Shown here: in pieces, positions 43,365-52,906 of the stretch
Numbering within the stretch: position 1 is the first letter of the stretch
Layout of the letters: each line of letters begins with the position of its first letter
Source of the DNA: Alkalihalobacterium alkalinitrilicum
GTDB taxonomy: Bacteria; Bacillota; Bacilli; Bacillales; Bacillaceae_F
Length of the DNA: 64,000 nucleotides
Assembly: GCF_002019605.1 (NCBI RefSeq)
Contig: NZ_KV917368.1
Coordinates: forward strand, 403,809 to 467,808
Reading direction: 5' to 3'
Notes under the pieces: generated by a model
Seen by the model: the letters and a program-made list of their open reading frames with translations, nothing else
Told to the model about the DNA's origin: nothing
The model's database searches: none
Made by a program: the position numbers and the translations under genes

Positions 43365-45325
43365 TGATCAGGCAATCTATGAAGAAGTCCTTTGTCTTGC
43401 TGGCAGGGGGCTTCTTCTTGCTCATTATTTTATCGCTCATTCACATGACACAAGGACAAGCCGATTATACGGTGTCTGAGTTACTCGATCAAGTTTGGAT
43501 CGAAGGTAGGGTACAAGATATCGTACTGTCACTTCGACTCCCTAGGCTTATTATTGGTATTTTAGCAGGTGGTGCACTGGCAGTATCAGGAGCTGCTTTA
43601 CAAACATTAACGAAAAACCCACTAGCGGCACCAGGTACATTAGGGATTAACGCTGGAGCATTTTTCTTTGTGGTGGCGTCGACGATTTTCTTTCCAAGTT
43701 TCTTAGGGAACTTCCCTTTTATTACGGCATTACTTGGAGCCATTTTATCATCCGTTATGGTCGTAATGCTCGCTGGTCGGCAGATGGACCCTGTTCGCGT
43801 TGCGTTAACAGGGATGATCATCTCGTTATTATTTGCCTCGATCACTGGAGCGATGCAATTACTATTTGAAAATAAAACAAATGGCTTGTTCTTATGGGGC
43901 TCAGGTACACTTGTCCAGTTAAACTGGGATGGTGTGGCGTTTGCTGCCCCCGCTATCGCAATTGCTTTTATAGGTGCATTACTGTTAGCGAAGCCGCTCG
44001 ATACTTTATCATTGGGTGAAGATGTAGCAACTTCCCTTGGACAAAAAGTGACGACTGTTAAATTAATTACATGGGCTGTTGCGATAGTGTTGGCTGCGGT
44101 GACGGTGAGTGTCGTTGGACCGATTGGTTTCATCGGTTTAATGGCCCCACATATTGTGCGAATGCTCGGTGTCAAAGGTCACTTTATGATTTTTGTCCAC
44201 TCTTTTTTATGGGGTGGTATTATGATGATCGCAGCGGATGTACTCGGACGATTAATTCAACCTGGACAAGAAGTACCTGTTGGAGCGATGACAGCTTTAA
44301 TTGGTGGACCTTGGTTATTATATTTAGCGTGGAGAGCAGCACGTTCACTTAAGCGAGGGGACCGTCCGATGGGTGGTACGATTTCTCCAGTTCGTTTACA
44401 AGTTATCGTCCCAATTATTACTTTATTAATTATTGCTAGTATGGTTGTTGCTTTTTCGTTTAATGGCCAAGCATGGACGTTTGAATGGACGAATACAGCT
44501 GTATGGAATTTTCGCATTCCTCGAGTCTTGACCGCCTTTATTGTTGGGATGATGCTTGCGGTTACGGGTGTTTTGTTACAGGGTGTTTTACGAAATCCAC
44601 TAGCGGATGCTAGTGTTATCGGTGTTACTTCAATGGGTGGGGCAGGAGCGATGTTATTGCTTGTCATGTTTCCAGCAATTCCACCTTCATTTATGCCGCT
44701 AGGTGCCATTATCGGATCTGTCGTTGCCTTGCTTATTATCTTATTCTCGGGTTGGAAGAATAATTTCTCTCCAATGCTTATTGCGTTAATGGGAGTTGCA
44801 ATTGCGGCATTTGGTTCAGCAGCAACACAAGTGTTTGTCGTTAAAGCGAAACTAGCAGTCGCGTCCGCACTCGTTTGGTTATCTGGTAGCACGTACGGAA
44901 AAAGTTGGGATGACGTGCAATTGGCACTTCTATTGTTTGCGATCTTCATTGGACCAGCGATTTATATGACTCGAAATTTAGATACTTTAACCTTTGGTGA
45001 TGATGTAGCATCAGGACTTGGGTTATCTGTAAAATCAGCTAGAGTTTGGACGCTATTGATCGGAGTAGCATTAAGTACTGCAGCCGTATCACTCGTTGGT
45101 GTTATCGGTTTTATCGGTCTAGTTGCGCCACATATCGCACGAAGACTTGTAGGATTCCGTCATTTGCCACTTATTATCGTTTCTGGCTTACTAGGTGGAT
45201 TATTATTAGTTGTCGCTGATTTTATCGGACGAATTGTCATCGCTCCGAAAGATATACCAAGCGGACTCATTGTCGCATTGGTCGGGACCCCTTATTTATT
45301 ATATTTATTACGGAAGTTGAAATAA
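43364..45325 (+). CDS. fused double FecCD-type iron-siderophore permease
   Basis: The protein has 653 residues, twice the usual FecCD size, with about 20 membrane spans. The first half (up to about 325) has LRLPRLIIGILAGGALAVSG, NPLAAPGTLGINAG and GPIGFIGLMAPHIVRMLG; the second half repeats FRIPRVLTAFIVGMMLAVTG, NPLADASVIGVTSMGG and GVIGFIGLVAPHIARRLVG. This is the FhuB-type fusion seen in enterobacteria. Most Bacillus systems use two separate permease genes. Each half gives one coupling loop to the ATPase. Confidence 0.92.
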   Translation: MIRQSMKKSFVLLAGGFFLLIILSLIHMTQGQADYTVSELLDQVWIEGRVQDIVLSLRLPRLIIGILAGGALAVSGAALQTLTKNPLAAPGTLGINAGAFFFVVASTIFFPSFLGNFPFITALLGAILSSVMVVMLAGRQMDPVRVALTGMIISLLFASITGAMQLLFENKTNGLFLWGSGTLVQLNWDGVAFAAPAIAIAFIGALLLAKPLDTLSLGEDVATSLGQKVTTVKLITWAVAIVLAAVTVSVVGPIGFIGLMAPHIVRMLGVKGHFMIFVHSFLWGGIMMIAADVLGRLIQPGQEVPVGAMTALIGGPWLLYLAWRAARSLKRGDRPMGGTISPVRLQVIVPIITLLIIASMVVAFSFNGQAWTFEWTNTAVWNFRIPRVLTAFIVGMMLAVTGVLLQGVLRNPLADASVIGVTSMGGAGAMLLLVMFPAIPPSFMPLGAIIGSVVALLIILFSGWKNNFSPMLIALMGVAIAAFGSAATQVFVVKAKLAVASALVWLSGSTYGKSWDDVQLALLLFAIFIGPAIYMTRNLDTLTFGDDVASGLGLSVKSARVWTLLIGVALSTAAVSLVGVIGFIGLVAPHIARRLVGFRHLPLIIVSGLLGGLLLVVADFIGRIVIAPKDIPSGLIVALVGTPYLLYLLRKLK

Positions 45326-45524
45326 AAATACAAACATCATCTAGTCACTGAATTAAACTAATTTTTAATAATATTTTCGTTGAAAGCTAGAGTTGGATTA
45401 TTTAGAATTACACTATAGTCGATGATAAGAGGGTTGCCTCAAAATAGTGTATAAAAGTATTGTAAGTAGTTATTTGATTAACAAGGTTGAGCTACTATTC
45501 AATTGTTGAAAGAGGGGTTTGAGG

Positions 45525-46121
45525 ATGGAGAAAGTCAATTTTAGGAAAGACGCGATCACTTCAGAAGAAGAATTAAGGGAAATCGTAGGAACTCCTCATC
45601 AGTTCGTTAAAAACAAAATCGTAGAAATCATTGATGAACAATGTAAAACATTTATTTCTATGTCACCGTTGGTGTTTATGGCTACAGCGGATGCAGACGG
45701 TAATTGTGATGTTTCTCCGCGAGGCGATAAGCCTGGTTCCATTCAAATATTGAATGATAGACAGTTGGTCATAGCAGATCGTCCTGGTAACAAGCGTGTG
45801 GACTCTATTCTTAATCTTTTATCTAACCCTCACGTTGGATTGCTTTTTGTCATCCCTGGTATGGATGAGGTTTTACGTGTTAATGGTCGTGCAACCATTA
45901 TTAAGAATAAAGACATTTTAGCGGAAATGAGTATAAACGACAAACCGCCTCTAATTGGTATCGGTGTAGATGTTGAACAATGCTTTATCCACTGTACGAG
46001 AGCATTACAAAAGTCAAAAGTATGGGGTGCAGAATCGTGGCCAAGTAAAGATGATATTCCATCAATGATGGACATCTACCGTTCACATTTAAAGATGAAC
46101 GGCTTAGAATTAAAGGAGTAA
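45525..46121 (+). CDS. pyridoxamine 5'-phosphate oxidase-like flavoprotein
   Basis: The ATG at 45525 has AAAGAGGGGTTT before it. The 198-residue product is a split-barrel FMN fold of the MSMEG_1061-like group: FISMSPLVFMATADADGNCDVSPRGDKPG, quoted here in part, then VIADRPGNKRVDSILNLLSN and VLRVNGRATI, ending CFIHCTRALQKSKVW. The Asp-Arg-Pro-Gly-Asn-x-Arg block contacts the flavin phosphate. Such proteins reduce or oxidise small molecules, or bind haem, with unknown natural substrates. A terminator follows; the gene stands alone. Confidence 0.85.
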   Translation: MEKVNFRKDAITSEEELREIVGTPHQFVKNKIVEIIDEQCKTFISMSPLVFMATADADGNCDVSPRGDKPGSIQILNDRQLVIADRPGNKRVDSILNLLSNPHVGLLFVIPGMDEVLRVNGRATIIKNKDILAEMSINDKPPLIGIGVDVEQCFIHCTRALQKSKVWGAESWPSKDDIPSMMDIYRSHLKMNGLELKE

Positions 46122-46180
46122 GTGATTGTATTAAGATCACGAGTTAGGAAGAACTAACAACATTTAACCATTTCATATTA

Positions 46181-46212
46181 AGGCCGAAACGCAGATGTTT
46201 CGGCCTATTTGT
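46181..46212 (+). terminator. Rho-independent terminator
   Basis: A perfect 10-bp stem (AGGCCGAAAC and GTTTCGGCCT) with a six-base loop is followed by ATTTGT. Confidence 0.75.
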
Positions 46213-46340
46213 ATCCCGCTTCATTTGCACTAAACATCCACTGGAGTATTGTTTCACTTTATTGTGTTCTAATGTTGGCGCATGATTTCCCTATTGGTGA
46301 AGAATACTACAACTTGAAACTCAATTAAGGAGAAAAAGAG

Positions 46341-47204
46341 GTGATTAAGAAAAAAAACTCCACTAATTCATCTTATTATATCGTACTAGCTATCGTTCAA
46401 AGCTTGCTTTTGTTTTATTATGTTTTTTATAAAAAGAAGAACAGAAAAGCAATTTTTCTCACACTTATATCAATGGTTGGATTAGCGTTCCATTTTGAAT
46501 ATCCACTATATATTCTTAAAGCCTATCGCTACAAAACAAAGATACTGCAAAACAATGAACAAGATAATTCATTTGGGTCTGTTTTGTCCCAAGCTCTATA
46601 TCTACCTTCTGCTGCCATTTTCATATCAACGTTTCAATTAGGCTGGAAGATAAAATGGTTGTTTACCGTGTATTTTGTGTTAATCGAAAGGTTATTTATA
46701 AAAATGAATATTTTCAAAAATATTTGGTGGTCTACACCTTATACTGCACTATCTATATTTATTTATTTTTTAGTAGGTGATACTTGGTATAGAGGGATTA
46801 GAAATGGGAACAAAATAATTTTGAAATTGACGCTCTACAATGCGATACATGTAACGTATATGAGTATATTATTTTTACTATCTGTTTTTAAAAGGTTTAG
46901 ATTTGAACCCTTATTATTTACGGTCCAACCTTGGTATTATCACTATGCTTTTGTTAAGGTTTATTTAGTTGTCGAAACAGCGGTCATGACGTATTTATTA
47001 GAACAGAAGAATAAATGGTTAAAAATATTACCCATTCTTCTTATTTTAATGACTGACACGTTTTTAAAGAAATTCAACGTCTTAAAAGTGAGAGGGAGCT
47101 ATTGGCTAAGTGTATTTCCAGCGAGACTTGTCCCTTATTTATTATCTTTCTCATTTCGGTGGTTGGTCAATCACTATAAAAATGAACGGGTTAGGTATGA
47201 ATAA
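46341..47204 (+). CDS. polytopic membrane protein of unknown function
   Basis: The GTG at 46341 has TAAGGAGAAAAAGAG before it. The 287-residue product has about eight hydrophobic segments (IVLAIVQSLLLFYYVFY, AIFLTLISMVGLAFHF, LSIFIYFLVGDTW and others) with a basic first loop (KKKNRK). Aromatic residues are frequent, as in PWYYHYAFVKVYLVV. I recognise no family. It is monocistronic, with a terminator behind it. Confidence 0.65.
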   Translation: MIKKKNSTNSSYYIVLAIVQSLLLFYYVFYKKKNRKAIFLTLISMVGLAFHFEYPLYILKAYRYKTKILQNNEQDNSFGSVLSQALYLPSAAIFISTFQLGWKIKWLFTVYFVLIERLFIKMNIFKNIWWSTPYTALSIFIYFLVGDTWYRGIRNGNKIILKLTLYNAIHVTYMSILFLLSVFKRFRFEPLLFTVQPWYYHYAFVKVYLVVETAVMTYLLEQKNKWLKILPILLILMTDTFLKKFNVLKVRGSYWLSVFPARLVPYLLSFSFRWLVNHYKNERVRYE

Positions 47205-47231
47205 CGTTCTGGTTTCTAATGAAGTATGGGT

Positions 47232-47263
47232 AAGGGTGACTATCTATAGGGTAGTCACCCTTT
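47232..47263 (+). terminator. Rho-independent terminator
   Basis: GGGTGACTATC and GGTAGTCACCC arms are followed by TTTCG. Confidence 0.7.
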
Positions 47264-47402
47264 CGATGCATGGAGGTATATTATTTATATATGTCAACAT
47301 TGAGAATGACAAAATGCGTTTTTCTTTTTATAATTATCCCTGCAAAAAAAGTATCTTTAAATAATGTTTTTTAAATTTTTAACAATACATTCGTATATTT
47401 AT

Positions 47403-47434
47403 AAAGTTAATTTTCCTTGAAAATTAACTTTTTT
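47403..47434. terminator. terminator-like hairpin in an intergenic gap
   Basis: AAGTTAATTTT and AAAATTAACTT arms with a five-base loop are followed by TTTT. The gap 47264-47574 holds no gene I can support; the hairpin may end readthrough before the next promoter. Confidence 0.55.
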
Positions 47435-47574
47435 AAGCTTACCATTGGGAAGGTGAATTGGAATTTATGTTCATAAAATTTTAGTAATATAATTTAGTGG
47501 TTTTTCAGTAATTCAATAACAGATCCAAATATTACTAATTCTATTATCAGACAAGTTTAAACATTATAAAAACA

Positions 47575-47604
47575 TTGACATGTATAATCATTCAAAGGTA
47601 TATT
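47575..47604 (+). promoter_or_regulatory. sigma-A type promoter for the second IclR gene
   Basis: TTGACA (47575-47580) and TATATT (47599-47604) are 18 bases apart, about 45 bases before the IclR start. Confidence 0.6.
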
Positions 47605-47650
47605 TTACATAGTGAAACTGTTTTTTCAGTATGTGAACAGGGGTGAGGCT

Positions 47651-48433
47651 TTGAACTATAGAAATAAAAGTCTAGAAAAAACGTTTGAAATCATAGAAGC
47701 TCTCAGTGTTTCACCAACAACACCTTCTAATTTAGCGAAGGATCTGGGGATAAATCGAAGTACATTACATCGATTTCTACAAAATTTAGAAGAATTACAG
47801 TATGTAGAAAAACTACCAGATCATCGAATTAGACTATCACATCGTTTTATAAGGATTGGACATCAAGCACAATCGCATTTTCATTTTATAACGGTTGCAA
47901 AACCAATCATGAAAACGTTTGCTGATCGAATTGGTGAATGTGTTTTCATTGCATCTTTTAATGGTAGGAAAGTTACCTATTTAGAGAAAGCAGAAAGCTC
48001 ACAAACTGTACGGATTGTGATTGAGGCGGGAGGGCAATCTCCACCTTATGCTGTAGCCTCAGGCAAGTTATTTTTGTCAGAACTTTCCGAAAAGGACTTA
48101 AATCAATTTTTAAAGAGAACTGAGCTTAAACCCTATACTACCAATACCATTACTGAAAAAAACGACTTGAGAAGAGAGTTAAGAAGGATTAAGCAAAATG
48201 GATACTCACTCGATGACGAAGAGTATGAAATTGGATTGAAAGGTTTTGCTTGTCCAATACGTGATGTGAGCGGTAGTACTGTAGCTGCGTTTTGTGTCGC
48301 AGGTGTAGCATTGCGTTTTGATGAAAAAAAGGTTAACGAAACGATTGAATTACTTAAATATTACTCAAACGAAATATCGATGCAATTAGGTTATCCAGGG
48401 TATCACACTACTATTAGTGGTGATCAAAAATAA
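47651..48433 (+). CDS. IclR-family transcriptional regulator (second)
   Basis: The TTG at 47651, close to AGGGGTGAGG, gives about 260 residues; an upstream frame from 47612 is possible but lacks a site. N-terminal winged helix: LEKTFEIIEALSVSPTTPSN to NRSTLHRFLQNLEELQYVEK. Effector domain: ECVFIASFNGRKVTYLEKAE, PPYAVASGKLFLSEL, GYSLDDEEYEIGLKGFACPI. It precedes the DctPQM operon by 26 bases in the same direction and probably controls it. Confidence 0.88.
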   Translation: MNYRNKSLEKTFEIIEALSVSPTTPSNLAKDLGINRSTLHRFLQNLEELQYVEKLPDHRIRLSHRFIRIGHQAQSHFHFITVAKPIMKTFADRIGECVFIASFNGRKVTYLEKAESSQTVRIVIEAGGQSPPYAVASGKLFLSELSEKDLNQFLKRTELKPYTTNTITEKNDLRRELRRIKQNGYSLDDEEYEIGLKGFACPIRDVSGSTVAAFCVAGVALRFDEKKVNETIELLKYYSNEISMQLGYPGYHTTISGDQK

Positions 48434-48459
48434 AAAAATATTAATAAGGGGGAAGGACC

Positions 48460-49497
48460 ATGAAAAAGTTTTTCATGAAGTTCTTAATGGTTGGACTTGC
48501 TACCACACTTGTAGCTTGTGGAGGTAGCAACGAAACAGGAGGAGACGAAGCACAGGATCCAGGCTCAACAGGAGATGCTGAACAGCAAAGCTATGATTTG
48601 AAAATGTCTGTTACTGTTGGTAATTCTTCAACTTGGTTTATGGCAGCAGAAAAATTAGCAGAAGATATGGCAGAAGCGACAGATGGACGTATCCAAATTT
48701 CAGTATATCCAAATGAGCAATTATCAGGTGGAGATAGTGGTGCAGCAGTTGAACAACTTATGAATGGAACAATTGATTTAACGTACAATTCTACTATTAT
48801 TTATTCTATTATGGATGAAAGATTAGGAGTTTTAAGTGCACCTTTCTTGTTTGCTAATCTAGAAGAAACGGATGTAGCATTAGCAGGTGAAGGCGGTGAA
48901 GCGATTAAGGAGATTATCCGTGAGAATGGGGTAGAAACTTTAGGCTTTGGACAAAATGGTTTCCGTCAATTAACAAACAGTAAACATGAAGTTACATCTC
49001 CAGAAGATCTTGTAAATATGAAAGTACGAATTCCTGGAATCAGCATGTACACAGATTTATGGAGAGAGTTTGGTGCAGATCCAACAACGATGACATTCTC
49101 TGAAGTATTTACAGCACTACAACAAGGAACAATTGATGGTCAAGAAAATCCAATCGATGTTATTCACTCTTCACAATTAGTTGAAGTTCAAGATTATATT
49201 ACGATGTGGAACTACTCATACGACCCTCTAATCTTAGGGATCAACAAAGATTTATTTGACTCTATGAGTGCAGAAGATCAAGAACTCTTTAGAACACTAG
49301 GAGAAGAAGCCAATGCTTATCAAATTCAGTTAGCTCGTGAAAAAGAATCAGAGCAAATTGAAGAATTAAAAGCTGCGGGCATGCAGTTCTATGAGCCGAC
49401 TGAAGCTGAATTAGAAGCATTCCGTCAAGCGGTTGAGGCAGTTTATGATAAGTATGAAAGCGTTTGGGGAGCAGAATTATTAAATTCTTTCCGTTAA
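48460..49497 (+). CDS. DctP-type TRAP substrate-binding lipoprotein
   Basis: The protein has 345 residues, with GGGGGAAGGACC before the ATG. Lipobox LVAC (Cys at 20), Gly/Asp-rich linker, then the DctP fold: WFMAAEKLAEDMAEATDGRI, FPxx-type NEQLSGGDSGAAVEQLMNGT, and NMKVRIPGISMYTDLWREFG with the Arg that pairs with the ligand carboxylate. FTALQQGTIDGQENPIDVI closes the site. It captures an organic acid for the DctQ-DctM permease downstream. A long terminator-like stem separates it from dctQ, which likely gives excess binding protein. Confidence 0.9.
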   Translation: MKKFFMKFLMVGLATTLVACGGSNETGGDEAQDPGSTGDAEQQSYDLKMSVTVGNSSTWFMAAEKLAEDMAEATDGRIQISVYPNEQLSGGDSGAAVEQLMNGTIDLTYNSTIIYSIMDERLGVLSAPFLFANLEETDVALAGEGGEAIKEIIRENGVETLGFGQNGFRQLTNSKHEVTSPEDLVNMKVRIPGISMYTDLWREFGADPTTMTFSEVFTALQQGTIDGQENPIDVIHSSQLVEVQDYITMWNYSYDPLILGINKDLFDSMSAEDQELFRTLGEEANAYQIQLAREKESEQIEELKAAGMQFYEPTEAELEAFRQAVEAVYDKYESVWGAELLNSFR

Positions 49498-49512
49498 AAA
49501 ACGTTTGAAGTA

Positions 49513-49629
49513 AGGGTGACTCAATCGAGTGTCAAGCACCTTTAACACGATAAAGCAGGTGCTAATGGATTATTTTGCACTTGCTGTCGTCTGTTGCAGG
49601 GAATTGATACTGTTGAGTCACCTTTTTTT
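49513..49629 (+). terminator. long nested hairpin between dctP and dctQ
   Basis: Outer arms AAGGGTGACTCAA and TTGAGTCACCTT (one bulge) are followed by a T7 run. The loop of about 88 bases holds a second stem, AGCACCT with AGGTGCT. It should stop most transcripts after dctP. The inner part resembles the element at 55850. Confidence 0.65.
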
Positions 49630-49670
49630 AAGTAACGTATGCAGACATAATTTGAAGGGAGTGTACACAA

Positions 49671-50162
49671 ATGAGCCGTATCCTTACCTTTGTAGAATAT
49701 ACATTGGTTGTAATTGCTTTAGGGACGATGTCCGTCCTCACATTTGCTAATGTACTATCACGTTATTTTCTTAATTCTTCCATTTCATTCACAGAAGAGA
49801 TCACAGTAAATTTATTTGTACTTTTAACCTTTGTTGGTGCTTCTATAGGGGTAAAGAGGGGTGCTCATTTAGGCTTTAGTTTAATTCATGACAGCATAAC
49901 AGGAATTTTAAAGAACTTTATGACCATCCTTGTATCTATCATTATGATTTTATTCTTTAGCGCAGTTGTTTATTTCGGTTATGACATGGTGTTGTCACAA
50001 ATCGCTAGAAACCGCATGACACCTGCATTAGGCTGGCCGCAATGGATTTTTACATCGATGATGCCACTCGGTGCATTTCTATGTATTATTCGAGTGATCG
50101 AAACAACAATCCTTTCATTTAAAAAAGACAATGTAAAAGCAGAGGGGGACACTACATCATGA
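49671..50162 (+). CDS. TRAP transporter small permease (DctQ)
   Basis: The protein has 163 residues and four membrane spans, with GAAGGGAGTGTACACAA before the ATG. Marks: FANVLSRYFLNSSISFTEEI (family signature with the Glu pair) and GASIGVKRGAHLGFSLI. It links the large permease to the membrane and supports docking of the DctP protein. The end overlaps dctM by four bases (ATGA). Confidence 0.9.
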   Translation: MSRILTFVEYTLVVIALGTMSVLTFANVLSRYFLNSSISFTEEITVNLFVLLTFVGASIGVKRGAHLGFSLIHDSITGILKNFMTILVSIIMILFFSAVVYFGYDMVLSQIARNRMTPALGWPQWIFTSMMPLGAFLCIIRVIETTILSFKKDNVKAEGDTTS

Positions 50163-51496
50163 CAGCAATCCTCTTATTTGGTCTCTTTTTCATTCTCGTG
50201 TTCCTTAATGTTCCAGTTGCTATCTCATTAGGGTTAGCATCGATAACGATCTTATTTTTAGATAATGGTCTTAGTTCCTTAGGGTTATTACCGAGTATTA
50301 TGTATGCTACCATTTCTTCTTTTACGCTATTAGCAATTCCATTCTTCATCTTAGCTGGTGTCATCATGGAGTATGCAGGGATTTCTAAACGGTTAATCGA
50401 TTTTGCTAATGTTTGTGTTGGTCATAGAAAAAATGGAATCGTGTTAGTTACTGTTATCACTGCGTTGTTCTTTGCAGCTATTTCAGGGTCAGGACCTGCG
50501 ACAGTAGCAGCGATTGGAGCGATTTTAATTCCAGCATTAGTAAAAAATGGTTATCCAAAAAATATGGCAGCTGGACTTATTGCTAGTTCTGGATCCATTG
50601 GTATCATTATTCCCCCAAGTATTGCCTTTATCGTATTTGCGGTCGTTGCGAATGATCTCGTACCGATTACGATTAGTCGTCTATTTATTGCTGGGATTAT
50701 TCCAGGACTACTTCTAGCTGCAGCATTAGTAATTGCAGCTATGTTCGTGAAAAAAACAAATGTTTCTCAAGACAATGTGTCAATGGATTCAGAAGTAGCT
50801 GCTTCGCTCAATTTAGGAAAGAAAAGTACTGGAAAGGACATTGCTTCTGCGTTCTATAAAGCAATTTGGGGCTTGCTCATTCCGATCATTATTTTAGGTG
50901 GAATTTACGGTGGTATTTTTACGCCAACGGAAGCAGCGGCAGTAGCTGTATTCTACGCTCTCTTCGTTGGTCTATTCATCTATCGCGATTTAAAACCAAA
51001 ACATTTATCAAATATACTTATTGACGCTTCAGTGCAAACCGCTGTTGTAATGCTTATTGTCGGTGCAGCTTCGATCTTTTCCTACATTATTACTACACAG
51101 CGAATCGCTCAAACAATATCTGAAGCGATGCTTGCGATCACTGAAAATAAGATTTTAATTCTATTAATGGTTACTGTCATTTTACTTATAATTGGTGCAT
51201 TTATTGATGCGATTTCAGCATTCTACTTACTTGTTCCAATTTTATTACCGATCATGCTGCATATCGGTGTTGATCCTACGACGTTCGGTGTTTTCATGAC
51301 AGTGAACCTAGCGATTGGGTTATTTACACCACCAGTCGGATTAAATTTATATGTTGCCAGTGGAATAGCCAGGATACCGCTTAAAGATATAACGAAAGGA
51401 ATAATTCCGTTTCTTATTGCTTCAATCATCGTCCTACTACTCATTACGTATATACCTGCATTATCGAATTGGTTACCAGATCTACTAGGGATGTAA
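50159..51496 (+). CDS. TRAP transporter large permease (DctM)
   Basis: The protein has 445 residues, full length, with 11-12 spans. It has the DctM blocks AIPFFILAGVIMEYAGIS, FAAISGSGPATVAAIGAIL, GLIASSGSIGIIIPPSIAFI, GIYGGIFTPTEAAAVAVFYA and NLAIGLFTPPVGLNLYVASG. It carries the solute and coupled Na+. It is the third part of an ordinary DctPQM set, unlike the fused TAXI system at 27 kb. Confidence 0.92.
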   Translation: MTAILLFGLFFILVFLNVPVAISLGLASITILFLDNGLSSLGLLPSIMYATISSFTLLAIPFFILAGVIMEYAGISKRLIDFANVCVGHRKNGIVLVTVITALFFAAISGSGPATVAAIGAILIPALVKNGYPKNMAAGLIASSGSIGIIIPPSIAFIVFAVVANDLVPITISRLFIAGIIPGLLLAAALVIAAMFVKKTNVSQDNVSMDSEVAASLNLGKKSTGKDIASAFYKAIWGLLIPIIILGGIYGGIFTPTEAAAVAVFYALFVGLFIYRDLKPKHLSNILIDASVQTAVVMLIVGAASIFSYIITTQRIAQTISEAMLAITENKILILLMVTVILLIIGAFIDAISAFYLLVPILLPIMLHIGVDPTTFGVFMTVNLAIGLFTPPVGLNLYVASGIARIPLKDITKGIIPFLIASIIVLLLITYIPALSNWLPDLLGM

Positions 51497-51535
51497 TATC
51501 TATTTTAATAATATAAATTGAAGGGAGTTTTTATT

Positions 51536-52306
51536 ATGAAAAGATTAGAAAGTCGAGTATCAATTGTCACAGGAGCTGCAAGGGGAATCGGTGCAGCTTC
51601 AGCGAAAGGTCTAGCAAGAGAAGGTTCTCATATTGTTTTAGTAGATGTACTAGAATGTGAGACAACGAAGCAAGAAATTCTTGAAATTAACCCAGAAGTC
51701 GAAGTGTTTATTCATAATATTGATATAAAAGAGAGAGCCCTCGTTGAAGGTGTAGTGAATCAAACCGTAGACCATTTCGGCAGACTTGATGTCGTCGTTA
51801 ACAATGCAGGAACTTGCTCACGACTTGATTTGGAACATATGACAGATGAAATGTGGTTTAGAGACATCGATACGAATTTACGAGGTGCGTTTTTGTTTAC
51901 TCAAGCTGCTATTTACCCACACATGAAAAAACAAGGCTCAGGAAAAATCATTAACATTAGCTCAATTTCTGGAATAATGGGTGGTCCGATTTCTGGTGAA
52001 AAAGCAGAAAACGGTGAAAGTGGTCGTTCGGGTCCTGCTTATGCAGCTTCAAAAGGTGGCGTAATTGCATTAACAAAATGGGTTGCAAAGGAAGTTGGAG
52101 AACTAGGTATTTGTTGTAATAGCATTGCACCTGGTCCGATTGAAACAGAAATTACAAAAGGAATGAATTATAAATTGGAACAACCGATTCAAAGAATGGG
52201 TGAACCAGAAGATATCGCCGAAGCGGTCGTTTACTTAGCTTCTCCAGGAGCTAACTATGTAACAGGACAGGTATTAAAAGTTTGTGGTGGTTCTGCGATC
52301 GGATAA
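51536..52306 (+). CDS. short-chain dehydrogenase/reductase
   Basis: The ATG at 51536 has GAAGGGAGTTTTTATT before it. The 256-residue product is a classical SDR: cofactor motif TGAARGIGAAS, VDV after the second strand (Asp, so NAD+ is likely), NNAGTC, catalytic Ser in INISSISG and YAASKGGVIALTK (Tyr and Lys). An insertion of about 10 residues (SGEKAENGESGRSG) sits before the Tyr. It would oxidise a hydroxy group of the imported substrate or its CoA ester. Confidence 0.9.
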   Translation: MKRLESRVSIVTGAARGIGAASAKGLAREGSHIVLVDVLECETTKQEILEINPEVEVFIHNIDIKERALVEGVVNQTVDHFGRLDVVVNNAGTCSRLDLEHMTDEMWFRDIDTNLRGAFLFTQAAIYPHMKKQGSGKIINISSISGIMGGPISGEKAENGESGRSGPAYAASKGGVIALTKWVAKEVGELGICCNSIAPGPIETEITKGMNYKLEQPIQRMGEPEDIAEAVVYLASPGANYVTGQVLKVCGGSAIG

Positions 52307-52333
52307 CACATTACTTTCATTAAGTACTAACAC

Positions 52334-52372
52334 TCTCACTTAAAGACGGGTAAAACCGTCCTTAAAGTGAGA
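52334..52372 (+). repeat. strong hairpin after the SDR gene
   Basis: TCTCACTTAAAGACGG and CCGTCCTTAAAGTGAGA arms (one bulge, small loop) lack a T run. It may guard the upstream RNA end or reduce readthrough within the operon. Confidence 0.5.
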
Positions 52373-52423
52373 AGTTTGTGAAAGTTTCACATCAGTAAAT
52401 CAACGAATAGGAGAGGATGAGTA

Positions 52424-52888
52424 ATGGCACGGTCTAATCATTCGTTTATGACTAATGGAAAAACGATCTTCGGTTCATTAACAGCAGGTACTGACTTAAT
52501 GGATGGCCTTCTTGCAGAATGTAAAAAACACCAAATTACTTCTGGAATGGTGACTTGTATCGGTTCATTAAAAGAAGTAGGGTACTTCTTGTTTGAAACA
52601 GAGAACAATCACCCAACTGGTTACGGTAAACAAATGACGATTAAGAAGCCAGTCGAATTAATTCAATGTACAGGGTTTATCTGTGAAGATGAGAATGGTG
52701 AATTAGATCTTCATTTACACGGTCTCGTCACTGAAGAGACGGGCAAACTAAGTGGTGGTCATTTTATAAGAGGGGTGAACCCAACACTGATTACGATTGA
52801 ATTTACGATTTTTTGTGGAAATGAAATTAAAGCAGTGCGTGAGTATGATGAAGAATTGACGTTTAAAGTTATTAATTATAGCAAATAG
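52424..52888 (+). CDS. PPC domain (DUF296) protein
   Basis: The protein has 154 residues, with AGGAGAGGATGAGTA before the ATG. It matches the plants-and-prokaryotes-conserved fold: LTAGTDLMDGLLAECKKHQI, SGMVTCIGSLKEVGYFL, then DLHLHGLV with the His pair that binds metal in bacterial members, and GGHFIRGVNPTLITIEF. Bacterial PPC proteins are trimeric and mostly uncharacterised; plant ones have AT-hook domains, absent here. Its place between the SDR and acyl-CoA synthetase genes suggests a metabolic or ligand-binding role. Confidence 0.82.
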   Translation: MARSNHSFMTNGKTIFGSLTAGTDLMDGLLAECKKHQITSGMVTCIGSLKEVGYFLFETENNHPTGYGKQMTIKKPVELIQCTGFICEDENGELDLHLHGLVTEETGKLSGGHFIRGVNPTLITIEFTIFCGNEIKAVREYDEELTFKVINYSK

Positions 52889-52906
52889 TTGTTAGGAGGT
52901 TGAAAA

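Noticed and set aside
43489-44949. Long antisense open frames opposite the iron permease
   Set aside because: They mirror a hydrophobic gene in a frame poor in stops; the product is Ser/Thr/Asn/Ile-rich with no family look.
49455-49470. cre-like TGAAAGCGTTTGGG inside the dctP gene end
   Set aside because: The last three positions break the consensus, and it lies in coding sequence.
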